This document shows positions 6,827-14,947 of a stretch of DNA of 15,750 bases, piece by piece. Position numbers and translations under genes: made by a program. Within the stretch, counting starts at the first letter, position 1; every line of letters starts with the position of its first letter. Under the pieces are notes generated by a model. It did no database searches. It saw nothing but the letters and a program-made list of their open reading frames with translations, and was not told where the DNA came from. This DNA comes from Oligosphaeraceae bacterium (GTDB taxonomy: Bacteria > Verrucomicrobiota > Lentisphaeria > Oligosphaerales > Oligosphaeraceae), in the NCBI GenBank assembly GCA_012515455.1, contig JAAYYJ010000071.1:1-15750 (forward strand), written 5' to 3'.

Positions 6827-8178
6827 TTTATCTCCAGGAGTTCCGGTTTGCATATCAGGGGGAGATCGAGCAGGTGATACAATGCGAATTCATAGACCGG
6901 CCCGCCCTGAAAGTCCGAGGGAGAGAAGGGGAAGGCGAGATTTCCGGCCGTGGCCTTGCGGCCGGTGAATCCTTGATGCAAGGCCTTGGAACGGGCCAGG
7001 GAGACCAATGCGTCGGCCTGCTCCTGTGAGGGGGCCACGGCTTCCAGCACCAGTCCGACCTCGGCCGGCAAGGGGGCAGCCGGGGCAGTGCAGCGACCGC
7101 AGACGGCGTCCAGGCCATAACGGAGAAAACGCAGCGTGTATTCGCCCTCGCGCACGAAAGAAGCGGATTCCTGTACCGCCTCACGCACGCCCTGCTCGAT
7201 TTCCGCCAGGTTGGCGATGGCGGCCGGGTCATGCAGCCCGGCGATACTGATGGAACGGTACCCCCGCAGAACAGCCCCTTCCAGCTTGGTGGTCGGCCGA
7301 ACCGCGGGATGCAGCACCGAGCCGCTGACGGTGACTGCCCGCGCACTGCTTTGCTGAAATTGGCACTGGCGCAAATCGATTTCGCCCTCAGGCTCGAAGA
7401 AGCAATTCGGGTCGGGCTGTTCGTAGAGCGAATGGGCGGCCACCGAGTCCGGGGTGCAGCGCCGGCTCGGGTTCGGAGGTTCGATGGTGAAGGAATCGTG
7501 CCGCAGCCGGACCAGCAGCGAGTCATTCGCGCCGACCGGCCGGGCGCAGAGCGCGCCGCATTCGGCGATCTTGGCGGCGTGCAGGGCCAGTCCGGCGGGG
7601 AAGCCGTGCAGGATGGGATAGGCGGCAAATACTGCGGTGTCACAGCAGCGTCCGGAGAGGACCACATCGGGCTGCATCTGCAAAGCGGCGATGATGGGTT
7701 CGGTGCCGAATTGGGCCACCGGATGGCAGAGCTGCGGAATCAGGGCGGGATCGAAGGGCGGCGCTCCGCCGCACGGCTGCAGGCGGTTCTCTGCGACCGC
7801 CCGGTGCAAAATCTCGCGGTCCAGGTCGGAGCGGATGATTGCGACCCTGAAGGATAAAGACTGTTCCGCAGCGATCTGCCGCAGAATATCCAGAGTCTGT
7901 TCCAGGTGCGGTGCGGCGCCGGAGCCGCCGGCACTGCCGATGATCAGGGGAATTTTGCGCTCCAGCGCCGGTTTGAGCGCCAGAGAGAGGTCGCGTTTGA
8001 CCTGCAGGGGTTTGACAAAATTATTGCCGCTGCCCAGGTAGTACGGCCCCGGGTCAGTGGAACCGGCATCCACGCCGATGAAATCCAGGTCTTCCTGGAG
8101 GGCGTTGGTCAGGCTCGCGGGGGCGTAGCCGTAGCCGAGCAGGCCGCAGAGAGAGAGGTAGCGGATTTCGCGTTTCAT
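6823..8178 (-). CDS. AtuA/DUF1446-like protein
   Basis: This 451-residue cytoplasmic protein has the family's conserved blocks: DFIGVDAGSTDPGPYYLG (32-49), IIGSAGGSGAAPHL (79-92) and DVVLSGRCCDTAVFAAYPI (171-189). The glycine- and aspartate-rich blocks suggest a ligand- or phosphate-binding fold, and C178/C179 lie within the third. The family name comes from AtuA of Pseudomonas acyclic-terpene catabolism, but no acyl-CoA carboxylase, dehydrogenase or hydratase of that pathway is nearby, so a terpene role should not be transferred. It overlaps its neighbours on both sides by ATGA: the dehydratase beta subunit upstream and DUF4387 downstream. This implies stoichiometric expression and a shared pathway, probably acting on a hydroxyacid or its dehydrated product (inference). 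The frame is intact and near the family's usual length. Confidence 0.85.
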   Translation of the reverse strand: MKREIRYLSLCGLLGYGYAPASLTNALQEDLDFIGVDAGSTDPGPYYLGSGNNFVKPLQVKRDLSLALKPALERKIPLIIGSAGGSGAAPHLEQTLDILRQIAAEQSLSFRVAIIRSDLDREILHRAVAENRLQPCGGAPPFDPALIPQLCHPVAQFGTEPIIAALQMQPDVVLSGRCCDTAVFAAYPILHGFPAGLALHAAKIAECGALCARPVGANDSLLVRLRHDSFTIEPPNPSRRCTPDSVAAHSLYEQPDPNCFFEPEGEIDLRQCQFQQSSARAVTVSGSVLHPAVRPTTKLEGAVLRGYRSISIAGLHDPAAIANLAEIEQGVREAVQESASFVREGEYTLRFLRYGLDAVCGRCTAPAAPLPAEVGLVLEAVAPSQEQADALVSLARSKALHQGFTGRKATAGNLAFPFSPSDFQGGPVYEFALYHLLDLPLICKPELLEIK

Positions 8179-8801
8179 TTCGCGTTGACCTCAGTGTAAT
8201 TGTAATCGGGGCTGATGCCGAGTTTTTTCTCGATGGCGGGCAGTTTGCGGGCGGCATCAGCGGCCAGTTCGGCAAAATAATTCCGTCCCTGGGCATCGAT
8301 AGCCACGAAGAAGGGGCCGAATTTTTCCACTTCATAAATCCAGGTAGCTTCGGTCTTGCCGAGTTCATCCAGGAAGAACACGTTGTGGACCTTCTTGATC
8401 TGCCCGCGCAGGGTATTGCCGCTGAGGCCGATCTTGGATAGGTATACCCCGCCGGTAGCGCGCAGGGCCGCGGCGGTGCCGGCCCCCATGGTGGTCTTGC
8501 CGATCAAGGTGCGCAGACCGAATTTTCTGACCACTTCCGCGCCGTAGCGCTCGAAGCGGATGCTCGAGGTCGGTTCGCAGCTCACGACTTCCCAACCGTC
8601 CGGGGTGCTCTTCATCACCGGCCCGACATGGAAGAAGCAGTTGATTTTCGCATAATCGATGGGCGGGTAAAGGTCTTCCTCGACAGCCCGGATATGGAAA
8701 CGGCTGCGGCCGGTGAAAAGCATCCCGGAGACTGTTACGCATTCGCCCAGGGGCAAGGAACGGGCAGTATTTTCCGACATTGGCAGCGCTATGTCTCTCA
8801 T
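8175..8801 (-). CDS. Class I fumarase/tartrate-dehydratase-type beta subunit
   Basis: This 208-residue protein matches the C-terminal (beta) half of class I, iron-sulfur hydro-lyases such as TtdB (~200 residues). Family features are INCFFHVGPVM (53-63), the swivel-domain substrate loop at 75-83, GK..MG at 101-106 and FGPFFVAIDAQGRN (161-174). Two loops deviate from what I recall of the family: the usual GPTTS.RM reads EPTSSIRF (76-83), and the usual GKGGMG reads GKTTMG (101-106). These loops help shape the substrate site, so specificity may differ from fumarate or tartrate. The start at 8801 has GGAG (8809-8812) seven bases upstream and an ATGA overlap with the alpha gene; it also overlaps the AtuA-like gene downstream. 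The protein acts only with the alpha subunit encoded just before it. Confidence 0.9.
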   Translation of the reverse strand: MRDIALPMSENTARSLPLGECVTVSGMLFTGRSRFHIRAVEEDLYPPIDYAKINCFFHVGPVMKSTPDGWEVVSCEPTSSIRFERYGAEVVRKFGLRTLIGKTTMGAGTAAALRATGGVYLSKIGLSGNTLRGQIKKVHNVFFLDELGKTEATWIYEVEKFGPFFVAIDAQGRNYFAELAADAARKLPAIEKKLGISPDYNYTEVNAK

Positions 8802-9700
8802 GCTATTTCTCCTGTCAGGGTAAAGGTGTTGTCGGGGGCGAGCAGCGCCGTCCAGCGGCGCCCGACCAGGCACTGGGCATTGAATGCCACCGGCAGGGCC
8901 GCAGTATGGGTTAGCGCGGTGTCGATATTGACCGCCAGAACTGCATTGATGCCGCGCGAGCCCATCGGCCCCAGCCCGAGCTCCCGGGAGGCCGCCAGCA
9001 GCTCAGCCTCCAGGTCGGCAAGCATGGGATCGGGGTTATGCCTGCCGACCGGTCGCAGCAGTGCTGCTTTCTTGGCCAGCGACATGCACAGATCGGCAGT
9101 GCCGCCGATGCCCACTCCGATCAGCGCCGGCGGACAGATTTTGCCGGCGTAGCAGGCATTCATAATGCACTCCAGGACGAATTTCTTGATTCCGGTCACG
9201 CCGTCGGAGGGGAAGAGCATCCGATAGAAGGTCCCGAAGATTTCGGAACCGCCGCCCTTGGGCACGGCGATGATTTCCAAGCCGTCGCAGTCGCCTGCGA
9301 ACTGCAGTTCCAGTTTTGGCATTCCTGGTCCGAGGTTGTTGCCCGGGTTGCTGCGTCGCAGCGGGTCGACCATGGTGGGACGCAAATAGCAGTCCTGCGT
9401 GGCCCGGGCAGTGGCCGCGGCTGCGGCTTGCCAGAGAGTGCCGTAACCGCCTTCGATGACAGTTCTGGAACCGGCCTTGACAAAATACAGCGGGAAGCCG
9501 GTGTCGGCACAGACCAGCCCCTCGCCGCGGTGGGCCAGGTCGGCGTTGCGCAGGCTGATTTCCAGATGCTGCCGGGCCATCTCCTCGGGCTCTTCGGCCA
9601 GCGCCCGTTCCAAGGCTGCGCGCACATCCGGGGGCATCTCCAGGGAGGCCGTCCGCATCGCGGCATACATTGCTTCTTCCAGAGTCTTGCGGGTAATCAT
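8798..9700 (-). CDS. Class I fumarase/tartrate-dehydratase-type alpha subunit
   Basis: This 300-residue catalytic subunit belongs to an oxygen-sensitive [4Fe-4S] hydro-lyase of the fumarase class I / L-tartrate dehydratase (TtdA, ~303 residues) group. Three cysteines sit where the cluster ligands are expected: C64 in CADTG (64-68), C189 in KICPP, and C277 in FNAQC. Also conserved are LRPTMVDPLRRSNPGNNLGPGMP (106-128) and PKGGGSE (147-153). The reaction is reversible dehydration of a 2-hydroxyacid; candidates are malate/fumarate, tartrate/oxaloacetate and citramalate/mesaconate, and the sequence does not decide. The ATG at 9700 has only a weak ribosome-binding site, but its N-terminal helix fits the family. 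It is the first gene of the coupled four-gene cassette and lies 76 bp after the secreted-protein gene, so it may share that operon's transcript. Confidence 0.93.
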   Translation of the reverse strand: MITRKTLEEAMYAAMRTASLEMPPDVRAALERALAEEPEEMARQHLEISLRNADLAHRGEGLVCADTGFPLYFVKAGSRTVIEGGYGTLWQAAAAATARATQDCYLRPTMVDPLRRSNPGNNLGPGMPKLELQFAGDCDGLEIIAVPKGGGSEIFGTFYRMLFPSDGVTGIKKFVLECIMNACYAGKICPPALIGVGIGGTADLCMSLAKKAALLRPVGRHNPDPMLADLEAELLAASRELGLGPMGSRGINAVLAVNIDTALTHTAALPVAFNAQCLVGRRWTALLAPDNTFTLTGEIA

Positions 9701-9776
9701 TGGTTGTCGTCTCTAGTCTGGGTCGTCGTTGGGGGATAATAAGGCGGCCTTGCGGTCGGGCGGGAAATAAATCCGG

Positions 9777-10634
9777 CTATTGGAACTCTACTGACAGTGC
9801 GCGCAGGTATTCCAGGGCCGCGGTGTTGGCCAGGCCGTGAAAATCGAACAGCACGGCCGCGCAGCGGCCGCTGCCGCTCAAGGAAATCCGGCAGGAGTAG
9901 TTCTGCACCAGGACCTCGGCCCGGGATTGCCCGGGGTGGTACAGTAAGGCACAAGGCCCTTCACCCCGATTTTGCGCCGGATCGAAATAATGGTAGGCGA
10001 GAAATACATAATACTCCGCTGCTTGCAACGGGTGTTTTCCCTCCGCCAGAGTCCGCGTTGGTGTCACGGCGAAGCGCTGGCGCAATTTCTGCCCTGCGGA
10101 CCAGGAACCGCCATAGCTGGAGGGGTAGGTGGTGAAATGCAGCGTATACGGCCGGTTGGCAGCGAAGGTGAAAAACAGCCGGTCGTCATCCGGCAGCAGT
10201 TGCCAGCGCGCCTCGGCCTGGAAATCACTGCTGCGGTAGAGCAGGACAATGGCGTCGTCCTGCCCCTCGCCGATTGCCACCGAACAGCGCCGGGAGTGGA
10301 GGTCCCCGGCCTGGAATTCGAAGAAGCCGGTCGAGGACCAGTTGGCCTTGCTCGGCTTGGGCATTCCTACCGCGGGGAACCAGGCGCCGTCGGCATCCTC
10401 GCGCCCGAGCAGCATGAACGCGTACTTGACCCGGGGATTAGCCAAGGTCAGCACCGTTCCGCGTTCGCCCGGCTTGACGGGGTACTGATTGCGGCCCCAC
10501 CAAGTGACCGGCTGCGCCAGAAAGCGCAGCCGGGACTGCTCATCGGCGCGGAAATCGAGACGCGTGGCGGTGATTTCAGCTGCCTGCAGGGTTCCCAGCA
10601 GCAGCAGGCAGAGCAGGCCAGGTATACTGGTCAT
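9777..10634 (-). CDS. Secreted protein of unknown function
   Basis: I do not recognise this 285-residue protein. It opens with a short Sec signal peptide (MTSIPGLLCLLLLGTLQA, residues 1-18, cleavage near A18/A19) and is thereafter rich in aromatic and beta-type segments (RLRFLAQPVTWWGRNQYPV, AYHYFDPAQ), suggesting a beta-sandwich domain; the AADEQSRLRFL-like opening and WWGRNQ stretch may form a carbohydrate-contact face (inference). It has no internal TM helix and no lipobox cysteine, and seven cysteines after the signal region is compatible with export. The start at 10634 is set by the ATGA overlap with the GH42-like gene and by AGGAG (10646-10650, long spacing). Coupling to that secreted protein suggests a common extracellular role, for instance an accessory or binding subunit. 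Confidence 0.7.
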   Translation of the reverse strand: MTSIPGLLCLLLLGTLQAAEITATRLDFRADEQSRLRFLAQPVTWWGRNQYPVKPGERGTVLTLANPRVKYAFMLLGREDADGAWFPAVGMPKPSKANWSSTGFFEFQAGDLHSRRCSVAIGEGQDDAIVLLYRSSDFQAEARWQLLPDDDRLFFTFAANRPYTLHFTTYPSSYGGSWSAGQKLRQRFAVTPTRTLAEGKHPLQAAEYYVFLAYHYFDPAQNRGEGPCALLYHPGQSRAEVLVQNYSCRISLSGSGRCAAVLFDFHGLANTAALEYLRALSVEFQ

Positions 10635-13600
10635 TTGAACATGTACTCCTGCGCATATGTCTCGCCGCTGAGGACATTCAGCACACTGATGCGCCAAGTA
10701 CCAGAAGGCTGCAGCCCGAGGTCGAACTGCCAGCGCCCTTCATTTTGGCAGGCCAGATTGCGGGCCAGCGGGCGCACTGGCTGATTGTTGTGGCAGAGCT
10801 CCACCCGCAGCGCCGCTCCCGGCTGCTGCCGGGCGGTGAGGGTGATCCTGCGGCCGTCGAACGATGCATCGCAGCGCATGTCGCCTAACTGCTGCGGGCT
10901 GGCCAGGAGCATGCGCGCAGCGTGGGGAGCCAGCTCGCAGCTGACTGCCTGGGCTGGCCCGAGGTAGCGGTGCTCGAGGGTGTCATAGAGATGATATTCG
11001 GCCCCGAGGGGGCTGTGTACCGGCACGCTGCCGGCGCCGGCTCCCCGGACAAAGAGCAGGGTGCGGAAAACACCATATCGGTACTCGGCGAAATTCACCC
11101 CGGGGATGGCAGCATTAACCGGGTTGAAGCCGAGGCTGCCGAATAAATCCCGGAATGCCGCCAGAATCGGCTGCATGGTTACGGTGTCGCCGCGCAGCAG
11201 CTCGAAGCCGTCGAGCAAGGCATTCAGGTATACGACCTTGCCTTTGCCATGCTGGTTGAGAAAAAAAGCCCCGCTGGTTTGCTTGTCTACTGCACTCAGC
11301 TTGATGCCGGCGAAATCCGCGGCCGGGGATTTGCTCACTATCGCGCCCAGGGTTGCAGCGCTGCTGGCCTTGGCGGTGGCGCCGGTTGCGGTCAGGCGCA
11401 GCAGCTGTTGTTTGAATTCGACCGCGCCGCCGCCGGCACCGCTGGCCAGGGGCACGCTTATCCCAGCCATCTGCAGGAGAGGATTCTCCTCCCGCAACTG
11501 CCCGAAATCATCGAAAATGCCGGCCTGGGCATCGATGACCAGCACCCCGCCGTCCTGGACATACTCCTGCAGGGCGGAGACCGCGCTGTCGCTCAGCAGC
11601 TGCAGCAGCGGCAGAATCAGCACCGGATGAGTCGCAGGGGAGATACTGCTGAGGCGGTCGTCGCCGATTACCTGCGGGGCTGCGTATCCGGCCGAACGCA
11701 GCATCTGGGTCCAGCCGTTGAAGTTATTTGTGTAGGCCTCTGAGCCGATGACGCTGCTGCAGCCGGTGACCACGGCAGCCAGCAGGCAATCGGGCGAGTA
11801 CAGCACCGTAAAAGGCGAGGCGGTGCGGGTGCCGTCCGTGCACAGCGGTTCGATCCCGGAGGCGTTGACCTCGGCGATCAGCTTCTGCTGATGCAGCCCA
11901 GTCTCATTCAGGCGGTTGTCGCCACGGCGGTAGAAGTACTGGTCGTACCAGTAAGCGGGCGCAAACAGTCCGTTGCACAGGTCGTTCCAGCAGTTGCTGC
12001 GGATCATCTCCAGAGGCATTCCGTAGCCGTTCCACAACCCGGCCGGATATCCCGGCTGCAGGGTGCGCACCAGGTCCGGCAGGCCGCTGTTGCGGCCATA
12101 TAATCCGGACAGGCTGTAATGCCGCAGCATCACCCGCCAGTCCCAGCAGTCATTGATCCGGGTCAGGCCCTGTCCCGAATGCGCGAGCTTGCCCTGCGGG
12201 TCGAGGTCGCGCACGGTCTGCAGGACCGTCTCCACTCCGGCATCGAGCGCCCCGAGCATAAAGCGGCGGTGCTCCAGCCAGGGGGCGAAGTTCTCCTGCT
12301 GCTTGGCCTCATCCAGTCGCGGCGGCACGACTTCTTCCCAACGGCTGAACGAGGTCTTCCAGAGCGCATTCAGGCGTTCCAGGCTGGGGTATTTTTTTTG
12401 CAGCCAGGTTCGGAAGGCCTGCAGGCAGTGGGGTGAGCGGCAGTAGTCGTGGGGCGTATCGTGCCAGCCCAGGCTGTTTTCGTCGGCCGAGTAGTAGAAT
12501 ACCGGGTAGTTGCCGCTGTGTTTGGCAACTGCTTCGCTGACCTGGGCCCGGATGTCGGCCAGACCTTCCGGATCGCGCAAGCAGGGATTGCGGACCAGCT
12601 TCTCCTTGGCGATGTTGTTTTGGAAAAAACGGTGCAGGGTGTTGACCATATAACGGCCACCGTATTTCAGGATCATTTCCGCGCCGTATCGGGCGTCGAA
12701 AGCGCTGAGCGAGTGCGATTGTCCCCCGAGGATATGGGTGAAGCCGATCTCCGACATACTTTGGTGGCGCAGGTCGGCAGTGGGCGAGGTGTTGGAATTA
12801 TGCCAGAGCACGAAGCGCAGGCGGCTATTGTCGGCGGTGCGGCGGCTCAGTACTTGGGTCTGGCGGTCAAGCAGGACTCCCGCCTGGTACAGCTCCGCTG
12901 CCAGCAGCAGGTAGGAATTTACCCCCGGGAGTGAGGGTTCCAGGCGGAAGGATTGCTCACTGGCGGTAACCGTGGTTTCCTGCAGAGCCAGGACCCGGCC
13001 CGTGGCATCGCTGAGGCTGACCTTCAGGCGCAGCTCGCCTGGTCCCGCGACAGTGACCGTGCCCCGGATCGCCTCGTCGGGCTCGTGGGCGTACTTTTCG
13101 CTGCGCAGGGCTTCCAGGGCGGCGGCGTGACGCACCGGCACCTGGGCGATAAAGACATCCGAGGTATAGCCATCGACCGCAAGCATCAGGAAGACATCTC
13201 GGCTGCCATTGGGGCCGCTGCGGTCTACCGGCACGGTCACCCGGTTGCGACCGGCCGTCAGACTGATTTTCTGGCCGCTGATTTCGGCCGGGGCAGCGAT
13301 GGTCGAGTCGATGCTGACCTGCAGGGTATCGCCCTTCAGCTCCGCCTCGGCGATTCGGGCCGGGCTGTCGTATCCCAGGGCATAGCGGAGCAGCCGCCCA
13401 TAGAAGGCATAGTAGTACTCCTGGTTGAGCGGGGCAGTGCTTTCGGGAACTGGCAGGAGCAGGTTCTGACGGGCCCAGACGCGGTTGTTACGGTGCAGCC
13501 GGAACGGGACCCAGAAGGCTTTCCCTTTCCCGACTGTGAATTCCCGGGCCTCCACTTGCAGGGGGATTCCACGGAGCAGATCGGCCGGCACCGGCTGTCC

Positions 13601-14938
13601 TTTGCCTGGCAGCAGCGAAGGGAACCGTGCCCGGTCGGAGACATAGATCAGGGCGGTCTCGCCGGAGGAGACCAGCTGCTGCAGTGTGGCACTGAGCTCT
13701 TGCGACAGGGCGGTTTCGAAAGTCCCGGGCAGGATCACAACCTGGGGTTTGCGGGCCAGCTGTTTGGCCAGCATCGCCTCGGGGTCAGGGATATTCCAGC
13801 CGCCGTAGGAGGTATCGCCTTTGGCATGCATCCGCCAGCCCTCCACGGCCTCGGCTTCGCAGTTGAAGCGCCGGGTGAAGTCGAAGAACTCCGAAGAAAT
13901 GACCGAGTCACAGACGGTGATGACCAGCGGCTTCTCCTGCTGACGGGCAAAGAGCGGCACCGCCGGAGCGGCAAAATCGAAGTGCGGACTGGCATTTTCC
14001 AGGATCGGCATAAAGCGGGTCAGCTTGGCCGTCTCCGGCAGCGGCCGGAAGGTCTCGAAGTCGAAGGCCGTGAACGGTACCACCGAGGTCTCGAAGCGCA
14101 CGATATAATCCTGCAGGGGATCGCTGAGTTCCGGGTGGTTGACCGCATCAGCTTTGCCGACGGCCAGCGGCCGGAGCAGCAGCGGCGTGCTCATCCATTC
14201 CAGGGTCGGCAGTTGAGTACCGCCGGCGGCGGGGATATGGCAGTAGAAACAATCCAGCAGTTCGAAGGGGGCCAGCAGAGCCGCTCCGCCAGCCGCAGAA
14301 TACACGGCGCCAAAATCCTGCTTCGGATCGCCGCTGAAATAGTTGCCTCCTTGCGGTGTTTTGCAGTTATGGGTCAGCAACGTCTCCTGCTCGGGGCCGA
14401 GTTGTTTAATTGACTCGCCGCATTTGCCGGTCGGCAGTCTGATCTGCCAGTCGTCGCCGGGTGGAGTCAGGACATTGCTGGACCAGAAGCGGCCGCAGAA
14501 TTCCTGGTCAGTGGGGTTGCTCAGAGCATAACGGGCGGTGATTTTGCGCTCTCCCTCCCGGATGCTGATGGTTTTTTCGATGGCCAGCGGGTTCGATTCG
14601 CAGCGCAGCACGATTTCTGCCTGCTCGCGGTCGGCGCTGGTCGACAGGACGCTGTAAGGCTCGCGTTCGTAATGGCGGGCGGTGCGGCCTTTCAGAGGCC
14701 AGAGCCGGTCGGCGAAGAGGCCGCTGCCGGCTGGTGCCTGCTGATACGGGTAGGCCTGAGTGAGTTCCATGCCGCTCTGGCGGTCCAGGACTCTGGTTAC
14801 CTTCCCTCCCACCGCGGCCGATACCTCGACGATCAGCTCGGCGGTGCTCAGGCGGTAGATGCCGCCGGCTTGCTCCAGGCTGGCAGCAGTTGCCAGCATT
14901 CCGGCCAGAAGTACCAACGCAGAGATTTTTGCCTTCAT
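10631..14938 (-). CDS. Large secreted GH42-like multidomain protein
   Basis: This 1435-residue exported protein has a signal peptide (MKAKISALVLLAGMLATAAS, 1-20). Approximate domains: beta-sandwich resembling galactose-mutarotase-like folds (25-300, with VGGKVTRVLDRQSGMEL); glutamine-amidotransferase-like alpha/beta (335-470, PQVVILPG); Ig-like beta regions (530-700); a GH42-like (beta/alpha)8 region (705-1035); a second amidotransferase-like domain (1040-1275), as in GH42 trimerisation domains; and a C-terminal beta domain (1276-1435). GH42 features are the acid/base-type E820 in SADENSLG and the following CRSPHC..AFRTWLQKKY and LNALWKTSFSRWEEV (856-870). The usual nucleophile is not obvious; E977 is the only nearby candidate, so activity is uncertain. 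The start follows AAGGA (14944-14948) by five bases. It begins 9 bases after the pseudopilin gene and overlaps the next gene by ATGA. Likely target: a beta-galactoside or related glycan outside the cytoplasm. Confidence 0.85.
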   Translation of the reverse strand: MKAKISALVLLAGMLATAASLEQAGGIYRLSTAELIVEVSAAVGGKVTRVLDRQSGMELTQAYPYQQAPAGSGLFADRLWPLKGRTARHYEREPYSVLSTSADREQAEIVLRCESNPLAIEKTISIREGERKITARYALSNPTDQEFCGRFWSSNVLTPPGDDWQIRLPTGKCGESIKQLGPEQETLLTHNCKTPQGGNYFSGDPKQDFGAVYSAAGGAALLAPFELLDCFYCHIPAAGGTQLPTLEWMSTPLLLRPLAVGKADAVNHPELSDPLQDYIVRFETSVVPFTAFDFETFRPLPETAKLTRFMPILENASPHFDFAAPAVPLFARQQEKPLVITVCDSVISSEFFDFTRRFNCEAEAVEGWRMHAKGDTSYGGWNIPDPEAMLAKQLARKPQVVILPGTFETALSQELSATLQQLVSSGETALIYVSDRARFPSLLPGKGQPVPADLLRGIPLQVEAREFTVGKGKAFWVPFRLHRNNRVWARQNLLLPVPESTAPLNQEYYYAFYGRLLRYALGYDSPARIAEAELKGDTLQVSIDSTIAAPAEISGQKISLTAGRNRVTVPVDRSGPNGSRDVFLMLAVDGYTSDVFIAQVPVRHAAALEALRSEKYAHEPDEAIRGTVTVAGPGELRLKVSLSDATGRVLALQETTVTASEQSFRLEPSLPGVNSYLLLAAELYQAGVLLDRQTQVLSRRTADNSRLRFVLWHNSNTSPTADLRHQSMSEIGFTHILGGQSHSLSAFDARYGAEMILKYGGRYMVNTLHRFFQNNIAKEKLVRNPCLRDPEGLADIRAQVSEAVAKHSGNYPVFYYSADENSLGWHDTPHDYCRSPHCLQAFRTWLQKKYPSLERLNALWKTSFSRWEEVVPPRLDEAKQQENFAPWLEHRRFMLGALDAGVETVLQTVRDLDPQGKLAHSGQGLTRINDCWDWRVMLRHYSLSGLYGRNSGLPDLVRTLQPGYPAGLWNGYGMPLEMIRSNCWNDLCNGLFAPAYWYDQYFYRRGDNRLNETGLHQQKLIAEVNASGIEPLCTDGTRTASPFTVLYSPDCLLAAVVTGCSSVIGSEAYTNNFNGWTQMLRSAGYAAPQVIGDDRLSSISPATHPVLILPLLQLLSDSAVSALQEYVQDGGVLVIDAQAGIFDDFGQLREENPLLQMAGISVPLASGAGGGAVEFKQQLLRLTATGATAKASSAATLGAIVSKSPAADFAGIKLSAVDKQTSGAFFLNQHGKGKVVYLNALLDGFELLRGDTVTMQPILAAFRDLFGSLGFNPVNAAIPGVNFAEYRYGVFRTLLFVRGAGAGSVPVHSPLGAEYHLYDTLEHRYLGPAQAVSCELAPHAARMLLASPQQLGDMRCDASFDGRRITLTARQQPGAALRVELCHNNQPVRPLARNLACQNEGRWQFDLGLQPSGTWRISVLNVLSGETYAQEYMFK

Positions 14939-14947
14939 CTTTTTCCT

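Noticed and set aside
6855..7667. Minus-strand open frame of 270 codons inside the AtuA-like gene
   Set aside because: Another reading frame of the same strand with Pro/Arg/Ser-rich low-complexity composition; the AtuA-like frame contains the conserved family blocks.
6823..8178. Acyclic terpene utilisation function for the AtuA-like protein
   Set aside because: None of the accompanying terpene-pathway genes is present; the context is a hydro-lyase and DUF4387.
9038..10784. Plus-strand open frames opposite the dehydratase alpha and small secreted genes
   Set aside because: Antisense shadows with no ribosome-binding site, no recognisable motif and biased composition.
12953..14413. Plus-strand open frame of 486 codons opposite the GH42-like gene
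   Set aside because: It lies wholly antisense to a gene with signal peptide, ribosome-binding site and recognisable domains. Its Gln/Gly/Arg/His-rich composition is typical of the shadow of a GC-rich gene.
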